Under the pieces are notes generated by a model. That model ran no database searches. It had not been told where the DNA came from and was given only the letters and a program-made list of their open reading frames with translations. A stretch of 18,457 nt of DNA from Clostridiales bacterium (GTDB lineage: Bacteria; Bacillota; Clostridia; Lachnospirales; Anaerotignaceae), in the NCBI GenBank assembly GCA_018364635.1, contig JAGZLR010000040.1:1-18457 (forward strand). The letters run 5' to 3'. The translations under genes and the position numbers were made by a program. Positions 5,406 to 13,678 of the stretch are shown here, one piece after another (the first letter of the stretch is position 1; every line of letters starts with the position of its first letter).

Positions 5406-6434
5406 ATGAAGAAAAGTTCTAAAATCATATCTTGCATTGTGGCAGGACTGATGGCTTTGTCCATGACAGCTTGTTCCAGCAGTTCTGAGACACAAAGTTC
5501 AGATGCCAGCAAAGGTGAATCAAAAAGCGCCTCTTCAGCCACAGCTTCTACTTCTGAGGCAGACGGAGAAGTATATAAAATCGGTGTTCTTCAGCTGACA
5601 CAACATGCAGCTTTAGACGCCGCAAATGAAGGCTTTTTTGAAGCACTAGACGATGCTGGTATCCAGTATGAAGCTGACCAGCAAAATGCAGCAGGCGAAC
5701 AGTCCGCATGCCAAACGATTGCAGAAAAATTTGTCAGTGATGGGGATGACTTAATTTTTGCAATTGCAACTCCTGCTGCGCAAGCAGTTGCAGGCGTAAC
5801 AACTGATATTCCTGTTATTATTACCGCTGTAACAGACCCTGCGGACTCTGGATTGGTGGAATCCAACGACGCTCCTGGCGGGAATGTTACTGGAACATCA
5901 GACTTAACTCCAGTAAAAGAACAAATCGATCTGTTAAAAAAAGTACTTCCAGATGCTAAAACTGTAGGTATTCTATATTGTTCCGCAGAATCCAACTCTG
6001 TTTTACAGGCTGAAATGGCAAAAGAAGCCTGTACAGCCGCGGGACTAGCTTATGAGGAATATACAGTTTCTAGTTCCAATGAAATTCAGTCTGTTGTAGA
6101 ATCTATGGTAGGTAAGGTGGATGCAATCTATTCCCCAACAGACAATATGATCGCTGCTGGAATGGCAACTGTAGCTATGATTGCCAATGACAACCAAATC
6201 CCTACTATTGTTGGAGAAGAAGGCATGGTAGAAGCCGGCGGCCTTGTAACTTATGGCATTAACTATCATGCATTAGGCTACTTAGCAGGTCAGCAGGCCG
6301 CAGAAATTCTTCAAGGAAAAGCGGATCCAGCTACCACACCTATTGGCTATCTTTCCGCAGATGACTGCACATTATCAATTAATGAGGAAACAGCGGCGGC
6401 ACTTGGCATTAATCCATCTGTGCTCAAAGAATAA
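5406..6434 (+). CDS. ABC importer substrate-binding lipoprotein (TrpX/PF04392-like), copy 1
   Basis: 342 residues. A lipoprotein signal ends ALSMTAC, with C23 as the lipidated cysteine, followed by a Ser/Thr-rich linker to about residue 52. The mature domain begins YKIGVLQLTQHAALD and has the two-lobe layout of the PF04392 family, including the blocks IFAIATPAAQAVA, IPVIITAVTDPADSGLV, VTGTSDLTPVKEQIDLL and LPDAKTVGILYCSAESNS. That family includes the tryptophan-binding TrpX proteins. ATG 5406 follows AGGGGAG by eight bases. It heads an operon with a permease and an ATPase. The same blocks occur in the paralogue at 12617-13657. The substrate may be tryptophan or another aromatic or related small molecule; nothing in this copy proves it. 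Confidence 0.88.
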   Translation: MKKSSKIISCIVAGLMALSMTACSSSSETQSSDASKGESKSASSATASTSEADGEVYKIGVLQLTQHAALDAANEGFFEALDDAGIQYEADQQNAAGEQSACQTIAEKFVSDGDDLIFAIATPAAQAVAGVTTDIPVIITAVTDPADSGLVESNDAPGGNVTGTSDLTPVKEQIDLLKKVLPDAKTVGILYCSAESNSVLQAEMAKEACTAAGLAYEEYTVSSSNEIQSVVESMVGKVDAIYSPTDNMIAAGMATVAMIANDNQIPTIVGEEGMVEAGGLVTYGINYHALGYLAGQQAAEILQGKADPATTPIGYLSADDCTLSINEETAAALGINPSVLKE

Positions 6435-6445
6435 TTGCGTAGTAC

Positions 6446-6477
6446 ACAGCTCTGAATGTTTCGCCATTCAGGGCTGT
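6446..6477 (+). promoter_or_regulatory. Stem-loop between binding-protein and permease genes
   Basis: ACAGCTCTGAATG (6446-6458) pairs with CATTCAGGGCTGT (6465-6477) over 13 bp with one wobble and a 6-base loop. No T-run follows, so it is not a full terminator. Such intergenic hairpins often protect the upstream message from 3' exonucleases, which would raise binding protein over membrane parts. The paralogous operon lacks one. Confidence 0.65.
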
Positions 6478-6519
6478 ATCCATATCTAAAATGAACACAA
6501 TCAGTAGGAGGAAATAAAA

Positions 6520-7443
6520 ATGGCCGGCTTATCTGGAGCTCTTTTGGGAGCTATCTCCCAAGGTGTTTTATGGGGCATCATGGTACTTGGTGTCTATATC
6601 ACATTTCGCCTTTTAAATATTGCAGACTTGACAGTTGATGGAAGCTTTGCTCTCGGCGGTTGTGTCTGCGCAGTATTAGTTGTAAATCATGGAGTAAACC
6701 CAATTCTTGCAATTTTGATCTCTGTCGGCGCTGGTCTTATTGCTGGTGCAGTTACAGGAATTTTGCATACGATGTTTAATATCCCTGCTATTTTAGCTGG
6801 TATTTTGACACAGATTTCTCTGTGGTCCATTAATTTAAGAATTATGGGTGGAAAAAGCAATGTACCGCTTTTAAAAGTAAAAACTGTCATTTCTGATTTA
6901 TCTACTTCCTTTGGCATTTCCCAAGCTATCAGTTCCCTTATTGTTGGAATTATTGTAGCTGTTCTAATGATTGCCCTGCTTTACTGGTTTTTTGGAACAG
7001 AAATCGGCAGCGCTCTTCGTGCAACGGGTAATAACGAAGATATGATCCGCGCATTAGGTGTAGATATCCGTAAAACAAAACTGCTTGCTTTGATGCTCAG
7101 CAATGGTCTTGTAGCTTTATCTGGAGCTCTTGTCTGTCAAAGTCAGAAATATGCCGATATCAATATGGGTACTGGTGCCATCGTTATTGGTCTCGCCGCT
7201 ATTGTCATCGGTGAAGTGTTGTTAGGTTGGCTTCGTCCATTCTACGGAAAACTGACAGCCATCGTTGTGGGCAGTGTTGTTTACTTTGTGATTCGCGCTC
7301 TCGTTCTTCGGTTAGGCCTTGACGCCAATGACATGAAACTTTTATCTGCAATTATCGTTGTTTTGGCACTTTGTGTACCTGTAGTAATAAAACGCATTCA
7401 GCAAAAAAAGTCTTACACAGAAGGGGATGACGAATCATGCTAA
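6520..7443 (+). CDS. ABC importer permease (TrpY-like, PF02653), copy 1
   Basis: 307 residues, almost wholly hydrophobic, with eight or nine predicted membrane helices. It opens GALLGAISQGVLWGIMVLGVYITFRLLNIADLTVDGSF. The stretch ITFRLLNIADLTVDGSF is characteristic of the branched-chain-type permeases paired with TrpX-like binding proteins. A cytoplasmic loop GSALRATGNNEDMIRALGVD is the likely contact with the ATPase. The ATG follows AGGAGG by seven bases. It lies 85 bases after the binding-protein gene and overlaps the ATPase gene by 7 bases. It would form the transmembrane channel, probably as a homodimer since no second permease gene is present. Confidence 0.9.
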   Translation: MAGLSGALLGAISQGVLWGIMVLGVYITFRLLNIADLTVDGSFALGGCVCAVLVVNHGVNPILAILISVGAGLIAGAVTGILHTMFNIPAILAGILTQISLWSINLRIMGGKSNVPLLKVKTVISDLSTSFGISQAISSLIVGIIVAVLMIALLYWFFGTEIGSALRATGNNEDMIRALGVDIRKTKLLALMLSNGLVALSGALVCQSQKYADINMGTGAIVIGLAAIVIGEVLLGWLRPFYGKLTAIVVGSVVYFVIRALVLRLGLDANDMKLLSAIIVVLALCVPVVIKRIQQKKSYTEGDDESC

Positions 7444-8234
7444 CTTTATCCAATGTCAAAAAAACATTCAATAAGGGGACTGTCAATGAAAAAGTTGCTT
7501 TAAACGGCATCAATCTTCATCTAGAACCAGAAGACTTTGTCACTATTATCGGCGGAAACGGCGCTGGAAAATCCACGATGCTCAATATGATCGCTGGCGT
7601 ATATCCCATTGATTCTGGGAAAATCGAAATTAATGGCATCAACATTTCACGTACACCAGAGCATTCCCGCGCAAAATATATCGGAAGAGTTTTTCAGGAC
7701 CCGATGCGTGGTACTGCGGCTGGAATGGAAATTGCGGAAAATATGGCGCTGGCTTACCACCGCGGAGAAGTCCGTGGCCTTCGTTGGGGTGTTTCACCAA
7801 AAGAAAAGGAATTCTTTCATGAGTCCTTAAAACGGTTGGGGTTAGGACTGGAAAACCGTATGACCAGTAAAGTGGGCCTTCTTTCCGGCGGCCAAAGACA
7901 AGCATTGACACTTTTAATGGCCACATTAAAACGACCTGAACTGCTTCTCTTAGACGAACACACAGCTGCGTTGGACCCAAAAACAGCTTATAAAGTGCTG
8001 ACTCTAACAGAGGAAATTATCTCTGAACAGCACCTGACTGCCATGATGGTTACACATAATATGAAAGATGCGATTCAAATCGGCAATCGTTTGATTATGA
8101 TGCATGAAGGAAAAATCATCTATGATGTTCGTGGGGACAAAAAGAAAAATCTGAAGATCGAAGACTTACTTCACAAGTTTGAGGAAGTAAGCGGCGAACA
8201 GTTCGCTAATGATAGAATGATGCTTGCAAAATAA
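7437..8234 (+). CDS. ABC importer ATP-binding protein (TrpZ-like), copy 1
   Basis: 265 residues. Walker A is GGNGAGKST (39-47), Q-loop Q87 in RVFQDP, signature LSGGQ (149-153), Walker B LLLLDEH (169-175) and H-loop H207 in MMVTHN. A histidine follows the catalytic glutamate (DEH) where most ABC proteins have proline. The paralogue at 14556 shares this, so it looks like a family trait rather than a defect. The gene starts 7 bases inside the permease gene, implying coupled translation. It energises the importer encoded by the two upstream genes. It is the last gene of the operon and is followed by a terminator. Confidence 0.92.
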   Translation: MLTLSNVKKTFNKGTVNEKVALNGINLHLEPEDFVTIIGGNGAGKSTMLNMIAGVYPIDSGKIEINGINISRTPEHSRAKYIGRVFQDPMRGTAAGMEIAENMALAYHRGEVRGLRWGVSPKEKEFFHESLKRLGLGLENRMTSKVGLLSGGQRQALTLLMATLKRPELLLLDEHTAALDPKTAYKVLTLTEEIISEQHLTAMMVTHNMKDAIQIGNRLIMMHEGKIIYDVRGDKKKNLKIEDLLHKFEEVSGEQFANDRMMLAK

Positions 8235-8238
8235 AAAC

Positions 8239-8270
8239 AGAGAGCAGTAATTAACTGCTCTCTATTTTTT
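8239..8270. terminator. Bidirectional terminator between ABC operon 1 and sbcC
   Basis: AGAGAGCAGT (8239-8248) and ACTGCTCTCT (8254-8263) form a perfect 10-bp stem with loop AATTA. T-rich DNA follows on the plus strand, and an imperfect A-run on the left (8231-8237) gives a U-rich end on the minus strand. It serves both convergent genes. Confidence 0.85.
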
Positions 8271-11041
8271 TATAAATCAATTCGCAGAGTGCTTCCTCCT
8301 GCTTTTCTCTTTTCAATCACAATTTGTCTATCTATCCGCTGTTTTAGTTCAGATACATGAGAGATAATACCAACCAAACAATTACCTTCTGCTAATCCCG
8401 CCAATACTCGAACCGCTTGTTCTAAAGAATCCTCATCCAAAGATCCAAAACCTTCATCCACAAACATCGCCTCGACACGAATTCCTCCTGCTGTATACTG
8501 TATTTCATCGCTAAGCCCGAGAGCCAAACTCAGGGACGCCTGAAAGCTTTCCCCTCCTGATAACGTTTTCACACTGCGCTCTGTGCCATTATAATGATCC
8601 ACAACATTTAACTCCAAACCACTTTGAGACCGAATATCACCTGAAACTCCGCTGCGCTTTAACTCATATTGTCCTGAGGACATGGTAAGAAATCGTACAT
8701 TTGCTCTAGCAAGAATACGGTCAAAATACCGCATCTGCACAAAAGTCTCCAGCGTTATTTTTTCCTTGCCTTTAAGAGAACCATTCGCTGTGTCAGACAA
8801 AGCTTTTAGCCATTGATATTTCTGCAGCAGCTCTGCCAAGGAGCGTCCTTGCCTTTTGATGTGATCCAAAATTTGTTCATTTGTCTTTCTTCGCATTTCC
8901 AATATTGATTTTTCTTCTCTCAGTTGACTAAGTGTTTGCTCTAAAGATTCCTTTTCTTTTCTCAATTGCTCCAAAGTTAATGATGGACTATGACGCCGTT
9001 GGCTTTCCAACGCTTTCACTCTCGCTTCTCCTTCAGAAAATTTCTGACGGGCTTTATCTAACGCAGTAGAGATAGCCGTCAAAGCAGCCTGCTCCTTTTC
9101 TCTTCTTTTTTTCTTTTCTTCCAAACTCCTCTTAGCCTCTTCCTCATTGGGATACAAAAGTCCGGCAGAGATTGCTGCCAATTCACGCTCTAATCCAATG
9201 ATTTCAGCCTGATCTTTCATTATATTTTTTGAGATTTGGTCCATGGAAACCTTGCTTTTTTCTACCTGTTCTTCTAAAATTAAAAGTTCGTCCTGTGTTT
9301 CCTTTTTTGTTTTTACATTCGCACAGGTCTGTTTCCATACACTTTCCTTTTCCAGCAACAATGCTTTCATTCGCTCTAATTCTTCTCTAAAAAACGTCTG
9401 TAGATTTTGTTTTTCATATACACCATAAAGTTCCTCAAAACTACGAATCACCGATTTTCCCAGTGTATCGGCAATTCCCTTTTTCTCCATAACGATTTCT
9501 CTTTTATTAACCAGCTGCTCTGTCGCCTGTTCCCTCTTTCTCTTTTGTACTCTCAGCTCATCCTCTGTGGGCACCTGACTGCACAGTTTCGCCACCTTTG
9601 GATGATGCTTTGAGCCGCAGACAGGACACGGCTCCCCATCATTTAGTTGAAGGGCCAATATCCCTGCCTGCCCGTCAAAAAAAGCTCGTTCCAGCTGCTC
9701 ATAGGTTTGGCTAATTTGTTCCTGTGTTGCTCTTAGCTTCAAATATTCCTGTTTTTCTGTTAGAAATATGTGTTTTTTAATTTCATACTCCTGTCTTTGT
9801 TTTTCAATTCTTATCAGCTGTTCCAACGATTTTTCTAATGTATTTTTCTCTTTTTCTGCCTGGAACATCTTATTTTCTGCGTCTGTCAGCGTACTTAACA
9901 GACTTTTTCTCTCTGTAATTGTTTGCAGAAGCCTTTGATAAGATTTCTTTGTTTGGTCATAAGATGTTTGTAAAGTTTCCACATTTTTTTTCTTTTGTTC
10001 TAGTTCCCCTTTCTTTTGAGAAATAGACACATAATATTTTAGTTGTTCTTCTTCCTGAAAGATCTCTAAATATAGAGCATCAAGCTCAGTTTTTTTTAAT
10101 ATCTGCACTTCATACTCTTTCTCCAATGTATCTATGACTGGTTTTTCTTCTGACATGATTTTTTTAGCATGCTTAATTTCTGCCTCTGTTTTTTCCCAGC
10201 TTTCTGCCTGCCCAATCCTTTGATTTAGTTCCTCTAATTCTTTTTCGTTTTTTTCAACAGACAACAGGGTTTTCTGCTGACTATCCCTATCCTTCTCAAC
10301 AATTATTGCCAGCGTTTCTTCTGCCTCTTCTTCAGAAAAGAAGCCATTCGCTATTTTTAGCGCCTCTATCTTTTCCTGCTGTCCGCTGTCTTTCGGACAC
10401 TGAATCCCTTCGATATACTGCGCTAAACTTCGTCGGCTTTCCTGCACTTTTCGTTCCAGCTGAATAGCCTCTTCTTTTAGTTGGTCCTGCATTAAGCGAT
10501 AGGTATTTGTTTTAAATATCTTTCTGAAAATCTCGCTTCTCTCTTTTGTAGAAGCCAATAATAAATCACGAAAGTCCCCTTGAGCAATCATAACAATCTG
10601 TGTAAATTGATCTTTGCTCATTCCCAAAATTTCTTCTATTTTGGATGTCACCTGCCGAATGCCTGTGACAACAGTTCCATCATCAAAAATCAAAGACGCC
10701 TCTGCCTTTTCCTTTTTTTCCTTTCCTGTCTTGGTATGAAAGACAACATATTCAGGGGAACGCTTTACTATATACTGCAGTGGGCCATAGGTAAATTCCA
10801 GCTCAACAAAAGTCTTATTCTCCTCAGTTGCGTACTTACTGCGGAAACCAGAGCTATCTCTGTCAGAACCGCTTGCCTGTCCAAAAAGCGCAAAACAAAT
10901 GGCGTCAAATATTGTTGTCTTTCCTGCGCCGGTATCTCCTGTAATCAAATAAATTCCTTTTGACCCCAGTTTCTTCATATCTAACGTCACTTCATTGGCG
11001 TAGGGACCAAAAGCAGACATTGTAATTCGCAACGGTCTCAT
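8270..11041 (-). CDS. sbcC: SbcC, ATPase subunit of the SbcCD nuclease
   Basis: 923 residues from ATG 11041, seven bases after GGGAGG; a TTG at 11056 would add five residues and overlap that site. The Rad50/SMC layout is clear: MRPLRITMSAFGPYANEV and Walker A GDTGAGKTT (35-43) at the N-terminus, then a long Glu/Lys-rich coiled coil. A zinc hook CPVC (472-475) sits near the middle, followed by the return coiled coil. The C-terminal lobe has signature LSGGESFQASLSLALGLSDE and Walker B EAMFVDEGFGSLDEDSL. With SbcD it forms an ATP-dependent nuclease that cuts DNA hairpins and blocked ends during repair. The start overlaps the sbcD stop as ATGA. Length is near the lower end of the usual range, as in other Clostridia. 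Confidence 0.94.
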   Translation of the reverse strand: MRPLRITMSAFGPYANEVTLDMKKLGSKGIYLITGDTGAGKTTIFDAICFALFGQASGSDRDSSGFRSKYATEENKTFVELEFTYGPLQYIVKRSPEYVVFHTKTGKEKKEKAEASLIFDDGTVVTGIRQVTSKIEEILGMSKDQFTQIVMIAQGDFRDLLLASTKERSEIFRKIFKTNTYRLMQDQLKEEAIQLERKVQESRRSLAQYIEGIQCPKDSGQQEKIEALKIANGFFSEEEAEETLAIIVEKDRDSQQKTLLSVEKNEKELEELNQRIGQAESWEKTEAEIKHAKKIMSEEKPVIDTLEKEYEVQILKKTELDALYLEIFQEEEQLKYYVSISQKKGELEQKKKNVETLQTSYDQTKKSYQRLLQTITERKSLLSTLTDAENKMFQAEKEKNTLEKSLEQLIRIEKQRQEYEIKKHIFLTEKQEYLKLRATQEQISQTYEQLERAFFDGQAGILALQLNDGEPCPVCGSKHHPKVAKLCSQVPTEDELRVQKRKREQATEQLVNKREIVMEKKGIADTLGKSVIRSFEELYGVYEKQNLQTFFREELERMKALLLEKESVWKQTCANVKTKKETQDELLILEEQVEKSKVSMDQISKNIMKDQAEIIGLERELAAISAGLLYPNEEEAKRSLEEKKKRREKEQAALTAISTALDKARQKFSEGEARVKALESQRRHSPSLTLEQLRKEKESLEQTLSQLREEKSILEMRRKTNEQILDHIKRQGRSLAELLQKYQWLKALSDTANGSLKGKEKITLETFVQMRYFDRILARANVRFLTMSSGQYELKRSGVSGDIRSQSGLELNVVDHYNGTERSVKTLSGGESFQASLSLALGLSDEIQYTAGGIRVEAMFVDEGFGSLDEDSLEQAVRVLAGLAEGNCLVGIISHVSELKQRIDRQIVIEKRKAGGSTLRIDL

Positions 11042-12174
11042 CTTTCTTCCTCCCAAATTTTTTGTATCAGATCTTTCAAATACTCTTCTTGCATCTGACT
11101 TGTGCTAGTGCCATTTTGACTTTCAAAAAAATTGCGGAACAGGTCCATTGGCTCGATTTTTCCTACCCTTGGAAGCTCTTTCCAGCACACTTCTGTTCTC
11201 GTGCGGCAATTGTCGTACTCTAGCCGCATAATATTGGGATAAATCACCCGCAATCGATTTAATGCCTCTGGAATCTCATCCTCATCTGTCAACGTGATCT
11301 CTAAGTAATCATCTGTCGCTGTATTTTCGTAATTTTTTCGGTATGTAATTTCTTCATAAGATCCTCTGAGCTTTCTCAATTCTCTTTTAGACTTCAAATA
11401 AATTTTTTCAATTGTAACTGATCCCTTTTCCCTAAGCTCCACAAGCACTGCCTGTTTTTTATGATTGATTTCGGAAAACGAATATTTCAGCGGAGAACCC
11501 GAGTAACGGATATAGGGTTTTCCTACATATTGTGGGCCATGTAAATGTCCTAGGGCAACATAATCAAACCCTTCAAAAATCACAGACGGCACTTGGTCTA
11601 AGCCTCCAACAGATAACTCCTCCGAATCGCATGTTTCAGCACCGATGACAAACTGGTGAGCCACTAAAATATTTCTCTCTGCTTTTGAAATATCCATATC
11701 CTGAATCACCGCATTTAATCCATCCTCATAAGAAGAAATTTCCTGCTGCGGATAAAATGGCCTAATCAATGCTGGCTTTAAAAAAGGAAGAAGATAAAAA
11801 TTTACTCTACCATAATCGTCTTTTATTGAAATTGGTTCAATTTTCCCTTGAAAAACAGGACTGATATAAATGCCGCTTTTTTTCATCAGCTCTCGACCAA
11901 AAGCAATCCGCTCTGGAGAATCATGATTTCCACTGATAATAAATACCTTTATATCCTGGTACCGAAGTTTTGTCAAAAAATAGTCGAATACACACACCGC
12001 TTCTGCTGTTGGAACTGCTTTATCATAAATGTCTCCTGCAATCATTACAGCATCTATTTGTTTCTCTTCCACAATATTCAGAATTTGGTCCAAAATATAT
12101 TTTTGATCTTCCAGCATAGAAAATTCGTTCACTCGCTTGCCTATATGTAAATCCGAAATATGAATTAGTCTCAC
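11038..12174 (-). CDS. sbcD: SbcD, Mre11-like nuclease subunit
   Basis: 378 residues from GTG 12174, eight bases after GGGAGG. A longer frame from TTG 12216 would begin within the promoter. The five metallophosphoesterase motifs are present in order: RLIHISDLHIG (near residues 2-12), AGDIYD, SGNHDSPER, LVAHQFV and ALGHLHGPQ. Together they bind two metal ions for exo- and endonuclease activity. The C-terminal part is the usual capping and SbcC-binding region. It is the first gene of a two-gene operon and overlaps sbcC by 4 bases (ATGA), which fits the subunits being made together. The operon is inserted, in reverse orientation, between two paralogous ABC importer operons. Confidence 0.94.
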   Translation of the reverse strand: MRLIHISDLHIGKRVNEFSMLEDQKYILDQILNIVEEKQIDAVMIAGDIYDKAVPTAEAVCVFDYFLTKLRYQDIKVFIISGNHDSPERIAFGRELMKKSGIYISPVFQGKIEPISIKDDYGRVNFYLLPFLKPALIRPFYPQQEISSYEDGLNAVIQDMDISKAERNILVAHQFVIGAETCDSEELSVGGLDQVPSVIFEGFDYVALGHLHGPQYVGKPYIRYSGSPLKYSFSEINHKKQAVLVELREKGSVTIEKIYLKSKRELRKLRGSYEEITYRKNYENTATDDYLEITLTDEDEIPEALNRLRVIYPNIMRLEYDNCRTRTEVCWKELPRVGKIEPMDLFRNFFESQNGTSTSQMQEEYLKDLIQKIWEEER

Positions 12175-12207
12175 AAAATCGCCTCCCGTTGACTCAAGAT
12201 TATTTCT

Positions 12208-12236
12208 ATTGTACATGAATCTTTTCTAAAGCACAA
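12208..12236 (-). promoter_or_regulatory. Promoter of sbcDC
   Basis: Minus strand TTGTGC (12236-12231), 17 bp, TACAAT (12213-12208). The transcript would start close to 12201, about 27 bases before the GTG start, which supports that start choice. Confidence 0.6.
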
Positions 12237-12279
12237 TTCATTCTCTTTTTCCTTCTGCCATAAAAATTAAAATTAGTCC

Positions 12280-12308
12280 TTGATTTTTCTTTGAGATCGT
12301 GATATGAT
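12280..12308 (+). promoter_or_regulatory. Promoter of the T-box controlled ABC operon
   Basis: TTGATT (12280-12285), exactly 17 bp, TATGAT (12303-12308). Transcription would begin near 12315, just upstream of the T-box leader. Confidence 0.7.
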
Positions 12309-12314
12309 GGTTTA

Positions 12315-12592
12315 CATCAAACCGATGAGAAAGAGTAGTAAATCTTTTGTGAACTTGTTCAGAGAGCTGCCGTTAGGTGAGAGTGCAGCAGGGATCATTG
12401 ATTGAATGGACTTTCGAGGGCAGAACGAAAAGGATTATCCTGATTAGTATCTGACGGGAACCCTTCCCGTTATCCTGAGGGGATGTATGTTGTACATCAG
12501 AAAGAGGCCGTTTTTTCGGCAAGTTGAGTGGTACCGCGATTATACTTTGTTTATAACCGTCTCAAGCAAAAAAAGCTTGGACGGTTTTTTTA
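12315..12592 (+). promoter_or_regulatory. T-box riboswitch, UGG (tryptophan) specifier
   Basis: A transcriptional T-box leader of about 280 bases. The T-box core GTGGTACCGCG is at 12528-12538. Stem I has its distal part at 12361-12390, where GCTGC and GCAGC close a loop containing GGTGAGAG. The specifier loop carries AGTA on the 5' side (12335-12338) and GAA-TGG-AC-TTTCGAG on the 3' side, placing the specifier at TGG, 12407-12409, in the same context as known T-boxes. Further hairpins are at 12454-12470 (ACGGGAA/TTCCCGT) and 12482-12498 (GATGTA/TACATC). In the antiterminator TTGAG (12524-12528) can pair with CTCAA (12561-12565), which competes with the terminator. Uncharged tRNA-Trp should stabilise the antiterminator and turn on the importer genes. 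Confidence 0.92.
12555..12592 (+). terminator. Regulated intrinsic terminator of the T-box leader
   Basis: AACCGTCTCAAGC (12555-12567) pairs with GCTTGGACGGTT (12575-12586) with a slight irregularity around one wobble. The loop is seven A residues and a T-run follows. Its left arm holds the CTCAA needed for the antiterminator, so the two structures exclude each other. Confidence 0.9.
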
Positions 12593-12616
12593 TTTTTAAA
12601 AAAAGGAGATGTTTTT

Positions 12617-13657
12617 ATGAAAAAACGTATTTTATCATTGATAACGATTTCTTTACTTTTACTGACTGCCACAGGATGCTCTTCTTCCAACTCAAGTAGC
12701 TCCGCCCCATCCTCTGACCAGACTTCCTCCACTGCTTCCGACGCAGAATATACCATTGGTATTTCTCAGTTCGCGGAACATGGCTCTTTAGATAACTGCC
12801 GCGAAGGTTTCTTAAAAGGCCTTGCAGAGGAAGGTATTGTGGAAGGTGAAAATCTAACTGTGTTATACGAAAATGCACAGGCAGATACAGGTACTGCCGG
12901 ACAGATTGCTGATAATTTTGTCTCTAATAAAGTTGATTTAATTTGTGCCATTGCCACTCCAAGTGCATCCAGTGCGTATACCGCAGCGATGAAGGCAGAT
13001 ACTCCTGTCATCTACACCGCTGTCTCTGATCCAATTTCCACAGGCTTAGCTAAAGATGACGGCTCACCGATCGGTGAGATTACAGGAACCAGTGATAAAC
13101 TTCCTGTCACACAGCAGTTAGAAATGATTCGTAAAATTCTTCCAGATGCAAAAACAATCGGTATCATTTATACAACTAGTGAAGCAAACTCTGAAGCTAC
13201 TGTAAAAGAATATGAAGCTGCTGTGAAAGATTATGGCTTTACACTGGAAACTGTTGGTATCAATACAACAGCGGATATTCCTCTTGCTGTCGACAATCTT
13301 TTGACAAAAGTAGACTGTCTCAATAACCTAACAGATAACACACTTGTTCAGGGACTTGCAACTGTATTAGACAAAGCAAATGCTGCCAATATTCCTGTTT
13401 TTGGCAGTGAGGTTGAGCAGGTAAAAAATGGCTGTCTTGCTTCTATGGGCCTAGAATATGTAGATCTAGGAGTTCAGACCGGCAAAATGGCTGCAAAGGT
13501 ATTAAAAGGAGAATCAAAAGCAAGCGAAATGAATTTTGAATTAATTAGTCAATGCGGTCTTTACATCAATACAACAGTGGCGGACCAGCTAGGCATTACA
13601 ATCGATGAAGATTACGCGAAGACTGCTGTTGAAACATTTGACAGTATTGGGCAATAA
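12617..13657 (+). CDS. trpX: Tryptophan ABC importer substrate-binding lipoprotein
   Basis: 346 residues. The signal ends LLTATGC, with the lipidated cysteine at about residue 21, followed by a Ser-rich linker to about residue 43. The mature domain starts YTIGISQFAEHGSLDNCREGF. It shares with copy 1 the blocks ICAIATPSASSAY, TPVIYTAVSDPISTGLA, ITGTSDKLPVTQQLEMI and LPDAKTIGIIYTTSEANS (PF04392). ATG 12617 follows AAGGAG by about nine bases. Being under a UGG-specifier T-box, its ligand is most likely tryptophan. The trpX name follows the TrpXYZ importers described in Firmicutes and is inferred from family plus regulation. The permease gene begins 21 bases downstream. Confidence 0.88.
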   Translation: MKKRILSLITISLLLLTATGCSSSNSSSSAPSSDQTSSTASDAEYTIGISQFAEHGSLDNCREGFLKGLAEEGIVEGENLTVLYENAQADTGTAGQIADNFVSNKVDLICAIATPSASSAYTAAMKADTPVIYTAVSDPISTGLAKDDGSPIGEITGTSDKLPVTQQLEMIRKILPDAKTIGIIYTTSEANSEATVKEYEAAVKDYGFTLETVGINTTADIPLAVDNLLTKVDCLNNLTDNTLVQGLATVLDKANAANIPVFGSEVEQVKNGCLASMGLEYVDLGVQTGKMAAKVLKGESKASEMNFELISQCGLYINTTVADQLGITIDEDYAKTAVETFDSIGQ

Positions 13658-13678
13658 ACTGTTAGGGGGTTCATTGGA

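Noticed and set aside
5591..5995. 134-codon open frame on the minus strand
   Set aside because: It lies wholly inside the first binding-protein gene, with no ribosome binding site and a low-complexity translation; it is a shadow of the real gene.
7925..7990. His after the catalytic Glu of Walker B (DEH) as a sign of a defective ATPase
   Set aside because: Both paralogous ATPases have DEHTAALDPKTA with all other motifs intact, so it appears to be a trait of this subfamily.
10580..10963. 127-codon open frame on the plus strand inside sbcC
   Set aside because: It is antisense to the conserved N-terminal ATPase lobe of SbcC, with no promoter or ribosome binding site; a by-product of codon use.
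12217..12616. A tRNA or other RNA gene in the structured region before the second importer
   Set aside because: The T-box core, specifier loop and terminator explain the structure; no cloverleaf or CCA-type end is seen.
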